A DNA stretch of 64,000 bases from Sporobolomyces roseus (lineage: Eukaryota; Basidiomycota; Microbotryomycetes; Sporidiobolales; Sporidiobolaceae), in contig JADILM010000002.1 of assembly GCA_016617785.1 (NCBI GenBank), positions 992,001 through 1,056,000 on the forward strand. The letters are read 5' to 3'. The notes beneath the pieces were generated by a model that saw only the letters and a list, made by a program, of their open reading frames with translations, had not been told where the DNA came from and ran no database searches. Made by a program: the position numbers and the translations under genes. Positions within the stretch are counted from its first letter, which is position 1; each line of letters opens with the position of its first letter. This document shows, in pieces, positions 1 through 10,731 of the stretch.

Positions 1-3000
1 GGGGAAAAGGGTTGAAAAACTCACTTTCTCATCGAAAACGAAACAACTCAACAAGGCGGCACATTGTTGAGGAGTCAAATCGTTAAACACACCCCCAAAG
101 ATCATTTCCGTCAACAACAACTCATCTCCCGAACTGATCTCACAAGCGACCCTTCCTTTTTGTTCGACGACATCATCGTTCGTTGCGAATCCTAATCGTC
201 TCAGAGCTCGTTTTCGGTTTCGGAGTTCGTCGAGGTGCATGACGGAGTGGGCGGCTTGAATCTTCTTCTTTGTCGTACGGATCTTGAGTTTGAGTGATTC
301 TTTCGCAGAGTATTGGTCGTAGAGAGTTGGGAGATTCGGGTCGGTGTGAAGAGGGTTCGATAAGAGTCTTGATTCGAGGATTTCAATTCGCTGTAACGAG
401 TTGAAGACTTTCACATCAGCCCACAGATCGAGATGTGAAGTCGAAAGAGAACTCCTTACTCGTAAAAGTTTCTTGAATGCTTCATCGACAATACCCATAT
501 TCTCAACTGGATCCAACAAAGCGATTCCATCGGGGAACCTCCTCTTCACTTCTTTGACACTCTTCAAAGCCTGAATCCTCGCATCGAGAGATTTTAGGTC
601 CTTCGCCAAGAAGATCCTGATGTGACTGATCCCGTCGAGAGTCGAGAGGAGTACTGGAACTACTGCGAATTCTCCTTCGTCTTGAGCGGGACAAGGTCGG
701 ATGGTCGAAATTTGAGAGGCGGGAGATTGTTTGGATCCTTTCTGGAGTGGAAGAGGAGCGGTGCCTCGGGCGAGGTGAAGGAGGACATCGACAATGTATT
801 GATTTTGAGGAGGTTCATCAGCGGGGAGAGGTTTGCCCTGTGATCGAAACCCGTCCTTCGACGTAAGTATTCCGTATGTGGTCAATTCGTCAAAGAGCTT
901 TCGCCTCACCTTGGTTCCTACTCGTTTCTGATAATTGACGACTACACCCCAACCGAAATCCATCTCATCATGCTTGACTCGAACCAATCGACCAGGTTGT
1001 AAGAAGGGTAGAGCGTAGGTAGGGTGATTGAGAACGTCTCGAAGATCTTTGTTGAGAATATCGAGTTGTTGTCGAAGGTCGTAATAATCTGCGATATTGT
1101 CTTCATCAGGAATAACAATCGAAGCTCGTTGCTCATCGAGTGCTCGGAGCTCTGTGACGTGGGATGATCGAGATCAGCTGCATGCGGGGATAGGAGAGTG
1201 AGAGAGAAAGGTTGAGAGCTCACCATCCTCCAATTTCGGTACTGAAGCGGTATTTTGGAATTGATAGAAACACCTCTCTAACATGAACTCGGGAGTCAAC
1301 CCTTCTACCCTCATCAAGTTCAAGATCATATTGTAACCCAAATGGAACGCCGAATCCAATCTATCCGCTTGACCTTTAACCATTCCCTTCGCTGCAGCAG
1401 GTTCCAATTTCTCATCCGTCATCATGATGACGATTCCTCTATCGTCCAATCCACGACGACCCGCCCTCCCCGACATCTGGATGTATTCACCTCCCGACAA
1501 ATTCCTGAAATCTTTTCCATCAAACTTTCTCACCGAAGTGAAGACGACCGTTTTCGCTGGCATGTTGAGTCCGATCGAGAAAGTTTCAGTTGCGAAGAGA
1601 ACTTTGATGAGTCCTTCTTGGAAGAGGATTTCAATGACTTCTTTCAGAATGGGTAACAATCCTCCATGATGAATTCCGATTCCTCTCTTCAAGAGTGGGA
1701 GGATGTGTTCGATTTGAGGTAACCCTCGATCGTCGTCCGAGAGGTTCGAGATCGCGTTGTTGAATACAGTAGCGACCATATCTCGTTCTTCATCGGAATT
1801 GAATTCGAGTTTAGACATTTGTAAGGCGAGTCCTTCACATTCTCGTTTAGAGAATGCGAAGACGATAACTGGGTTGTAATTCTTGACCATGATCATCTTG
1901 ACAATCTTGTAGATATCCGAAGGACCTAATCCCCCCCAATAATCACTCTTTCTAAATCAGTATCACCTCGAAGAAAGCGGAAATTCTTTTTCGACTCACC
2001 TTTCTGACCTCCCTTCTTTGTCTTTCCTTTCCTACCCTTCCCACTCAATGCACTAGCCGGATCTTCCCCCTTACTCTCCCCACCTAGAGCTCCCATAGCT
2101 TTCGCGAAATTATCTTCCCTAAAATTCCCTTTCTCGTCGACGACCAAATGAATTCCATCCGCACCAGCAGGGAACAAGTAGTGTTGTAAAGGAGTCGGTC
2201 GGTAATCCGTGTAGACTACGTGACAGGGTTGTTGATGAGTCGTACAGATCCATTCGGCGAATTCCATGGCGTTGGGAATCGTCGCAGAGAGGAAAACGTA
2301 GTGAACTTTGTGAGGTAAGAGAATGATCGTTTCTTCCCATACTACTCCACGTTCTACGCTCGCGCACGGAAGAGAGAGAATCGTCAAAGTCTCGTCAAGT
2401 CAGTAGTTTGAGCGAAGGAGAGAGAACGTACCTTTGTCACGCATGTAATGAATCTCATCGAAAATGACCCAAGCGACTTCCCTCATAATCTCTGAACCAC
2501 GATACAACATTGATCTCAAAATCTATAACGATCAACCTCTGCGACATCAGCGCTTAATCAATGTGTGAGAAGAGGGAGCAAAACGACCATACCTCTGTAG
2601 TCATAACCAAACACGAAGCAGTAGGATTAATCGTCACATCACCCGTCATTAATCCTACATCCCCAAATTCCGCCAACATTTCCCTATACTTTTGATTACT
2701 CAATGCCTAGAAAAAACTCCCCCCGTCTTTATAATCAGCAACCCTCGATTTCCTAATTTTCGAAAAAGAGAGAGAAAAGAAGCTTTTTACCTTGATCGGA
2801 CTGGTATAAACTACTCTCTGACCTTCTTTCAAACATTGAGCGATCGCGTACTCTGCGACGACCGTCTTACCTGCCGAAGTATGGGCGGAAACGAGAACTG
2901 ATTCGTTGCGTTGAATCGAGGCGACTGAAACTTTTTGAAACGGATCGAGTTCGAAGGGATAGGTACGGGCGGGAGTGGCGGGAGGTACGTGAGAAGAGAT

Positions 3001-3542
3001 GGGTACGTAAGGGTAGTTGGGAGGAAGGGCGACTTGATGTCTGACCTGGAGAGGAGGAGGGAAAGTGTCAGCTCTTGAAACAGTGAACCTTTGTGCAGAA
3101 AAGGATAAGGGAATTGATCGTCTGTTCGAGATGATTTCCCCACCGCTCTAGTCGATAGAGATTTATTGAGAGTGTGAGGAATACTTACTTGATGACTGAG
3201 AATCAAACCCTCATCTTCTCCTTCCTTTGGGATCTCGCCACCTACACTCCCCTTGACTTTAGTCTGAGCAGTAATCTCCATCTCATCGGTGACTGCAAAT
3301 GCCTGTTCCCTCTCCCTCTCCCTCTTCAAAGTATCGCCTTGTTCAACTTTGTCTCCCTCTGTTGTAGTGGAAGGTACGATGAGAGATAGACCATGACTAG
3401 TTTGACCCGTCTGACTAGTCTTTAACTTTTTGAGTGAATCTTGCGAGACTGGTGCTTGAGGTGCAGAGGGTGAGATGGGTCGTTTAAATGCAGCTGCTGT
3501 AGGTGGTTTAGCACTGAATGATCCGAATAGATCATCATCCAT
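1..3542 (-). CDS. MTR4: MTR4-like exosome RNA helicase (3' end beyond window)
   Basis: Nuclear Ski2-like DExH helicase that feeds RNA to the exosome within the TRAMP complex. The N-terminus (3542 downward) starts MDDDLFGSF and is a low-complexity, K/S/P-rich leader. A Walker A region with SAHTSAGKT sits near 2880, a DEIH box ([11 protein letters not shown]) near 2450, then the FLSATIPN motif, and a RecA2 domain at 1170-1900 with [10 protein letters not shown]. The segment at the left edge has the DSHCT-type sequence [15 protein letters not shown] and [19 protein letters not shown], which is diagnostic of Mtr4 rather than Ski2. Several short introns interrupt it. The last residues and the stop lie left of position 1. 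It is divergent from RPP1, with 158 bp between start codons. Identification is strong; exact internal exon joins were not all checked. Confidence 0.93.
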
Positions 3543-3700
3543 CCTTTCCCTTGGTCGAGTTTACAGACTCGCGTACAAGAGCGAGTTACTGAGTGGTTGG
3601 AACAAGACCAAAAAGAGAGAGTGTTTTCGAAGTTCGAACTTGTTCCAACCACTCGATCCAGCTTGACTGACCTTCAGAGCAACCCAGAGAGGCTAGAGCG
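3543..3700. promoter_or_regulatory. Shared MTR4/RPP1 divergent promoter
   Basis: These 158 bp separate the start codons of MTR4 (minus) and RPP1 (plus). Both 5' UTRs and both core promoters must fit here. I see no clear TATA box. The span contains a near-repeat of GAGTGGTTGGAACAAG (about 3590) and its complement CTTGTTCCAACCACTC (about 3640), which forms an inverted repeat of about 16 bp with an intervening loop. Confidence 0.55.
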
Positions 3701-5271
3701 ATGCACGGCTATATAGATTCCATCTCTATCCCTCTTCACCTCCCCGCCTCTGCATTCAAACCTTCAACTTCAAATTCCTCAACTTCTTCTAATAGCAACA
3801 ACAAGGGGAAAGGGAAAGCCGTATCGACAGATGGACAACGAGAGGGACAATACGATGTAGTATCAAACTGGACTTCATCAGATTTGGATCAAGTAGAGAA
3901 AATGGTTAAAATGGCTTCACTCCGTAAATCACTTCCTCTCTCCTTCCTCTACTCTCTCCTAGCGAGCTACTGACGATGATGAATGCATCGTAACAGTCGG
4001 TTACTCTACCCTCTTGTTGACAATTTCGATCCCACCCACATTCGATCCCTCCCTCCTCTCTTTCCCAACTCCTTTATTTCCCTCGCTCGATCCGAGAACC
4101 TCGAAACCCGGTACTCAAGGTCTAGTACTTCAATTATGGAAGATCCACGTCGCTTCCTACACGGACGAAGCCGTCAAAGGTGCAGGTCAAAAAGGTTGGT
4201 ATGGATTCGTACGTCCTTCTCCCTTTCCCCTTTCCCACTTTCCCCTCTCGAAGGCTGAGGATGATCTTGGGTTCGTTGTTAGGCTAATTCGACAGCTCCT
4301 TTATACCCACAACAAACCACTCTCCTCTCTGTCTCTCCAACTACACTAAGCTCTTTCTCACACGTCGCTCTATCCCTCTCACCCCCTTCGGCTCACTCTC
4401 CAACCCTCATCACTCTCGACCCATCCCTCTCTCCCCGACTCCCATTCCCTTTGAAAAGAGGTCTCATCTCAACCCTCGCGAGATCGGGCGTATGTTTCGA
4501 ATTAGTTTTGAGGGGGATCACGAGGCAAGATCAGGAAGGTGAATCAGGAGGAGAGTGCGGGAAAAGAAGGAGGAATTGGATTAGTGGTGCGAGGGAAGTC
4601 GTGAGAGCTACGGAAGGGAAAGGTGTGGTTATTACTAGTGGTGCGATCAGGGCAGAGGAAATGAGAGCTTCACAAGATTTAATCAATTTGTGAGTTATAC
4701 CCGCTACTTTTCTACAATGTCGATTGTTGCACTCATGTAGTGGGTGGGGAACTTGGGGGGTTTCTCAGGTGCTCGTTGATTGGGATGCCACCGAATCAAG
4801 CGAAAGATGCGTTGACTGTCAACCCTCAGAGAGCAATCATGAGAGGTCGTAAGCTCCCTTTTCCCTTCTTCTCCATTACGTTCGAAAGCTTCCCTTTCAC
4901 TGACCAACCCTGTCATGTGTGTGTGTGTGTGTGTAGTATCAATGCGATCGACTTATAGAGGAGTCATTTCCAACCCAGTCCTTCATACTTACCCATCAAC
5001 CTCTTCAACCTCTACTCCCCAGACCCCCGCGACAGCGATAGAGAGTACGATCGTTGAATTAGGGACTAATGGAAGTAATCAGAGGAAGAGACCTGCACTG
5101 AGCGACTCTGAGGCAGGGGCAGGAGGAGGAGGGGGAAAGAAATCGAATGCGAAGGGAGCGGGAAAGGGAGGGAATGGGATTACCATGGGAGGTGGAGGAG
5201 GAGATGAGAAAGGGAAAGGAAAAGGGAAAGGAGGGAAGAAAAGGAAAGTATCGGTTGGTGTAGAGGCGTAG
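3701..5271 (+). CDS. RPP1: RNase P/MRP protein subunit p30 (Rpp1)
   Basis: Protein subunit shared by RNase P (tRNA 5' processing) and RNase MRP (rRNA processing), nuclear/nucleolar. The family signature is the PHP-like TIM-barrel segment: VCFELVLRGI, then RRNWISGAREVVRATEGKG, then VVITSGA, then a QDLINL/GMPPNQAKDAL/NPQRAIM block, as in human RPP30 and yeast Rpp1. The start ATG at 3701 gives MHGYIDSIS. Intron 1 is 3924-3996 and joins in frame. Further introns lie near 4208-4280 and 4691-4770, and one ends at 4936. The C-terminal tail (about 5100-5271) is a G/K-rich low-complexity basic extension ending KKRKVSVGVEA, likely nuclear targeting. Family confidence is high; two internal joins are approximate. 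Confidence 0.88.
4916..4936 (+). repeat. (TG)n tract abutting the 3' splice site
   Basis: An uninterrupted TG dinucleotide run (4916-4934) leads directly into the AG acceptor (4935-4936) of the last RPP1 intron. It replaces the usual pyrimidine tract. Confidence 0.85.
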
Positions 5272-5518
5272 CCTGTGATTCAAGTGACTGAACTTTGCGA
5301 AAACCTACGAGGACAACTGCTTGAAGAGTCTCGTATTTCCCTGTAGAGAGATGTAGCGTCGGGATGTTTCTCGTGGCTCTCTGCGTTAGAGCTCGCTTGC
5401 CTTTCATGAAGTCCGCTCAGCGAGGATCCTTCGAGTGTTGCGAATTTGCTTGCGGAATCTAATTTCCCTTTTCGTCTTTAAACATTTCACTTTTCTCCCT
5501 ACCTCTTCCGCCTCAAGG
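5272..5518. other. Intergenic, RPP1 3' flank and MFS promoter
   Basis: This is the short spacer between two plus-strand genes. It holds the RPP1 3' UTR and the next promoter. I see no further gene; ORFs here break within about 60 codons. Confidence 0.5.
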
Positions 5519-7755
5519 ATGTGGGAACCGCGCGCCCGCAAGTCTCTAGCATGGGATATCCTATTCATCGTGGTGGTAACCTCGGGACAATTCAATGCCG
5601 TTCGTTTTTCATCTCCCGTCCCTTCTCTCTCCGTCCACAACTGATGATAGGTAATGGAAACACAGCAAGGATTAATAGGGAGTACTATGGTACCCGTTGA
5701 AAGTATCGCAAGGGAAATGCTCGGGGTTGGAAGGCAGCAAGAGGGTTGGATGAATGGTTCGTTCTCTTTCTTTCCGCTGTCGTACTGGCTTGAAGGTGTA
5801 GGCTGAATGAGGAAGATTAAGGTGATAGCTTCATATGCTTTGACGGCTGGGTTATTTGTGCTGTTGGGAGGGAGATTAGGGGATAAATTGTTCGTCGATT
5901 TTCTCTTTTTCCCTCGTTTCGGAGACCTCGTGGCAGGCCAGAGACGCATGAAGAGCCCTTGATGAGCTCAAATTGTAGAGAACTTTCGCTCAGTCCCATT
6001 TCGTCTTGACAGCTCGTCGAAACTCCTCTTTACGATGGGTTATTTCCTCCTCTTCGCCTTCAACCTCGGACTAGGCTTCGTCTCCTCCTCGATAGTCTTC
6101 AATATCCTCCGCGCGCTCGCTGGAATAGGCGCAGCGTTCGTCGTGCCTAACTCGATCGCTCTACTAAGCAAACAATACGAACCCGGCTTACAACGAACCA
6201 TTGCTTTCTCAAGTCTAGGAGCGCTCGCACCGATCGGGTTTCAGGTCCATGCGGTCTTCGCGAGTCTCGTGGCGGAGAGGATTGGACCAAGATGGATCTT
6301 CTGGTTAGAGTTGAGTGATCTCTTTCATGAGTTAGGAGGAGTTTCGCTGACAGTTTGACGTGTAGAGCGATATTTTGCGGGATTTGTGGGTTGATAGGTG
6401 TACTCGTTATACCTCAGGATGATGCAGATCGATCGATTCACCTCGATTGGGTTGGAGTCGTGTTGGGATTGTCAGGAATGATCTTGTTCAATTTCGCTTG
6501 GAAGGGAGTCGGAAGATTAAGCTCTATCAGACCTTTCACTGATGGAAATCTTCGTTGACATCACAGTCAAGCCCCCCTCGTCCTGTGGTCGACCGCCTAC
6601 ATCCCGGCTCTCCTCGCCGTGGGTCTCGTCCTCATTGCAGCGTTCTACTTTTGGGAGAAACGAATGGGAGATAAAGCTCTACTCCCGACGGTCATCTTCA
6701 CAAAGGACGTAGTCGGGACCTGTATCGCTCTCTGGTTTGGATGGATGTCATTCGGAATCTGTACGTCGCATTTCGACACGATCTCTTGTCTCCATGATCT
6801 GATCGAGTTCTGATGCGATCGTACAGTCCTCTTCTACACCGTCTCCTTCATTCGAGATATCCGAGGGTTCCATCAACCACTCGTAATCTGCGCTCAACTC
6901 GCTACACTCGCACCACTCGGAGCGTTAGCGGCGTTGCTTGTCATCTACCTCAGTCATCGAAACGTTCCCGGTCATTACATTCTAGCGGCGAGTTGTTTGT
7001 GCTTCTGTATCGGGAACTTATTGATGGGTGTCACGTAAGTACTAGCTATAGCTTGTCTCCGTCGATCTGATCCGATTCGAGCTGACTTGACTGTCTTTTC
7101 CGGAAACAGACCTCGTTCTCAAACATTCTGGGCAATGGTGAGTGTCGTATCTTTGTGCTATCAGTCCAATCAATGTTGATCGTCCCATTGTTCCTCCCTC
7201 GCAGATCTTCCCAGCGGAAATCATCATCGTGTTAGTTTCGATGAACTTTTCAGCCTCTCCGAGCCATACTTACATCTTCGAAACAGCTTCGGACCTGATC
7301 TCTCGTTCGCTTCTGGTGCTCTCATTATCTCGAACTCCGTTCCTCGGAGCATGTTGGGCGTCGGAGGAGGATTGATGAATTTGTAAGGATTCTCTCAGTT
7401 TCGCCTGATCATCTTCTCGGAACTCACGTAAAATCTTGCTCTTCCTTCCAGGATCACAAACTACTCTATCTCAATTGGACTTGGTATATCTCCACCCGCT
7501 CTTCCTCTCGCTATCATGAATGCTAAAAGCTCCTCCTCTCCGATAGGTATCGCCGCGACGATAGAAGTTTACACGAACGACAATGGCAACGATCTGCTTC
7601 AAGGCTATCGATCAGCTTTCTGGTTCGCATCTTGCGTCTCCTTTGCGGGTTTCTTGCTCGTACTGGCAGTGGTTCGGGTGAGAGGCGGACATGGACATCA
7701 ACAAGTCGAGGAGAAAGAGGGAGAGAGTCCAAAGACGGGATCCTTGGAGGCTTAG
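5519..7755 (+). CDS. MFS transporter, DHA2-type (Atr1-like)
   Basis: Polytopic plasma-membrane or vacuolar proton antiporter of the major facilitator superfamily. Hydrophobic segments run throughout: LAWDILFIVVVTSG at the N-terminus, then ALTAGLFVLLGGRLGDKL (MFS motif A-like), then ILRALAGIGAAFVVPNSIALL with motif C character, QAPLVLWSTAYIPALLAVGL, LATLAPLGALAALLVIYLS, and a last helix near FASCVSFAGFLLVLAVV. The pattern, including the W-rich loop and ALLPTVIF, resembles the fungal aminotriazole-resistance (ATR1/DHA2, about 14 helices) group. At least eight short introns interrupt it. The start at 5519 (MWEPRARKSLAWD) is the only ATG before helix 1 in this frame. The tail is hydrophilic (EEKEGESPKTG). 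The substrate is unknown; drugs, borate or small organics are known for the family. Confidence 0.8.
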
Positions 7756-8409
7756 GAGGATCTCTGTATGAGCTTCGTTGGATATATATAAATAGACTGA
7801 TCCATGTTGTTGTACCTGTTATTCAGCTCGATCTTACATTTCGCTTCGTCTCTCTTCGCGACGGCTCCGATTCAATTTTCGAGATTCGGACAGCTTTCGC
7901 CGTTTCGGTATTGGCTCGATCAGCTGTTCCTGCTCACGAGAGCTTTGCTGAGACTGCGTCGGTGAGCTGCGACCGAACTTTTCGACGGTGGACTCGGCGG
8001 AACGATTTTGCGAAGAAGAAACGATAAAACGGTGAGCAAAAATCGCTATCTCTCGTACGCCAGGCAGGAGGGGAGCTGAAGAGAATAACTAGAGAGGCAG
8101 GTTACACGCTCAATCATCGCACGGGGTGCTCGAGTAGGAGGAGGATCAGTTTTGGAGCAGTTTGCGAAAGAAGCTCGCCCACGCTCAACTCACACCCTTC
8201 TCGAAAAAGCTTAAAAATAGACTAGAAGTGCGAATTTCCACCCTGCCCGCTTTCCAGTTCAAAAGGGCTCCGATTAGACTATTCCGGGTCTCCACTGTGG
8301 ATAATCCCATCTCCCTCTTCTTTTGATCCGAGTCCACTCGTCCACTCAGCCGATCTCTTCTTTCGACTTTCACTTCGCTTCGATACGCTCCTGCAACCAC
8401 TACTCTACG
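7756..8409. other. Intergenic between two MFS genes
   Basis: This 654-bp span has no supportable gene. It contains ATTTTGCGAAGAAGAA near 8005, which also occurs near 35783, and a related TTTGCGAAAGAAG at 8161. The first half is presumably the 3' UTR of the upstream gene and the second half the promoter of the next. Confidence 0.5.
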
Positions 8410-10520
8410 ATGACTTTGGAGGACGACAAGATTGCAGCTACGACATATACTGGAGAAAAGGCTGAAGGAATCGAAGGACCTCGTTTTGGGGAGAAGCCAG
8501 AAACGACTTTGCGGGAAGATGTAGCAGCCTATGGGTTGGATAAGGTGTACGAGCGACATGGGCGAGTAGATCTAGTACCGCTACCATCAGATTCTCCTCT
8601 GGATCCATACAACTGGTCAGCTTGGAAGAAAAACCTCCTCCTCTTCCAAGTCGCTTTCGGTGCTTGTATGGGACCTTTCTCTGCAGCAGCCACAATTCCA
8701 GCGTTCGAAGCCTTCACGGAGGATTTCAACATTTCGATCACTCAAGCTTCGTACACCGTCTCAATCGTTATCCTCTTCCTCTGTTCCTTCCTCGTCTTTG
8801 GCCCGATCTCTCAACGTATTGGACGCCGACCTATCCTCGTGAGTTCTCTCCGCCGTCATTACGTCGACGTCAATACGTCGAACACCGCTCACAGTCTCGC
8901 GTTTGAACTAGCTTGGAGGCTTTCTGCTATCGGCCGCGATGCACCTCGCCGGAGCTTACGTACACTCTTACGGAGCCATGATGACCGTGCGAGTGTTCCA
9001 GGGGTACGCTACGTAACACCTCTGTCCTTGTCGCTCGATATTAACAACTGATATTTTCATCGGATGCAGCATTTTTTTGAGTCCTCCACTTTCAATCGGC
9101 GCTTCAATGATCAACGAGATGTTCTTCCTCCACGAGAAAGGGGCAAAGCTAGGGTACGTCGTCTAGAGCCTTCGTCGCCTGTGCCTCAGGCTGACAAATC
9201 GGATTTTCTTCGTCAGAGTTTGGACTTTACTTACTTCACTTGGTCCGCCGGTCGCTCCTCTGATTATGGGTGCAGTGGTGTATCACGAGCGATGGCAGTG
9301 GATATTCTACATTCTCGGTGGGTCTTCTACGTCCCGACGCTTTGACCTTTTCTCGTGAACGTCGACTGATCGGTCGATCGGTCTTTCGTCTTGCAGCTGT
9401 CACGAACCTCGTTCAGTTGTACGTGCTTCCTACTACTCTACTCCTCGACAGCTGTACCGGCAGTACCCCATCCTGCCTGAGCCGAGATCATAGCTCACTC
9501 CGTTATTTCGCACAGTGTCGTTTTCATTTTCTTCGGTCCCGAAACGCTTTACGATCGACCTGTTCGAGGTGAACCTGGCTCCTCTACCTACGCTGAACCC
9601 CCGGGTACACGTCAAGAAGCCTGGTGGAGACCTTACGTTACTTTCAAACGATGGGATCGATCTCCCTGGAGTCGAGCACCCGCAGAAATGGTCAAATGCT
9701 TCACCCTCTTCGCCGCTCCTACCGTCTTCCTCCCTACTATCGGCTACAGCGTCGCTTTCTCCTACTCCAGCGTCTTGCTCACCGTCGAGATTCCCGCATT
9801 ATTGGGAAGGAGGTACATGCTTACTTCGCAAGGGGTAGGACTACAGTTTATCGCAGCATGCATAGGCGCGATTCTTGGTGAGCTAGTCGCTGGGAAAGGT
9901 TCGGACTGGTTCATGCTCTACCGAACGAAGAGAGCGGGAGGAAATCGGGAAGCAGAAATGAGGTTACCATTCGCTTTCCCAGGTTACCTACTCTCTGTAA
10001 GTCCTCTCTAGCTTCTACTCACTATCATGGAAGCCTCACTGACGCCGAGGGACCTCATCTCAGGGAATCGGAGTGATCGTATTCGGTGTAACTTTACAAA
10101 ACAGCGAACCAGGCCATTGGAACATTCGACCTCTCGTTGGAGTCGCAATCGCCCTTTTCGGTACCCAGCTCCTCACCACTGTCACGTACTCCTACGCAAT
10201 TGAGTCGATGCCGCCTTCCCTCGCTCATCGGGCCCCAGCATTCATAGCGACAGTTCGACAAGTCTACGCATTCACCGCTCCATTCTGTACGTCTTGCTAT
10301 CTCTCTCCACCACCCCTTTTCCCCCCCTCCCCTCTGGAGCTGACCTCTTCCATTCGGTGACGTGAATACTGTAGACCTCAATTTAATATTCGAAGAAATG
10401 GGAGATGCGAAAGCAGCTGGTTTGCTCGGTGCCTTGACGACCGGTATAGGGTTCATCACTACTGCTATTTGTCTCTTGTACGGTAAGAAATGGAGGGAGA
10501 AACATTCGAGGTACGATTGA
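8410..10520 (+). CDS. MFS transporter, DHA1-type
   Basis: Major facilitator with a long hydrophilic N-terminus (about 70 residues, MTLEDDKIAATTYTGEK) followed by DPYNWSAWKKN, the conserved lead-in to helix 1 of fungal DHA1 drug/polyamine antiporters. Next come GACMGPFSAAATIPAFE, FGPISQRIGRRPIL (motif A between helices 2 and 3) and PPLSIGASMINEMFF. The second half has LGRRYMLTSQGVGLQFIAACIG and a final helix near GALTTGIGFITTAICLLYG, with the stop at 10518-10520. About seven introns are present. An in-frame ORF extends upstream but the first ATG is at 8410. The gene is in tandem with the DHA2-type gene; nothing in between suggests a metabolic cluster. Substrate unknown. Confidence 0.82.
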
Positions 10521-10731
10521 TTCGATCGAATGCGAAGGAAGTGTTGATATAGTTTTCTTAATCTGTTCTGTCTTTCGTATCCTCATCCTATTGTAAGCCC
10601 CGATTGTCGTTTGAACATTCGATGCACTCTCCTTTACTAGAGAGCCGAAAGCGAAAAGGGTTCGGAGAGCGGAACGAAAAGCTTCGCAAGTGCTAAAACG
10701 ACGATAATATTGCTATAATTGACCTCTCATG
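10521..10731. other. Convergent spacer
   Basis: Only 211 bp separate the stop of the DHA1 transporter from the stop of the minus-strand gene at 10732. The span is AT-richer than its neighbours and has no ORF of note; it holds the two 3' ends. Confidence 0.5.

Noticed and set aside
4916..4936. TG repeat as telomere-like sequence
   Set aside because: It is a pure dinucleotide run inside an intron, not TTAGGG-type and not at an end.
5519..10520. Two adjacent MFS genes as part of a secondary-metabolite cluster
   Set aside because: No PKS, NRPS, terpene cyclase, P450 or pathway regulator nearby; flanked by housekeeping genes.
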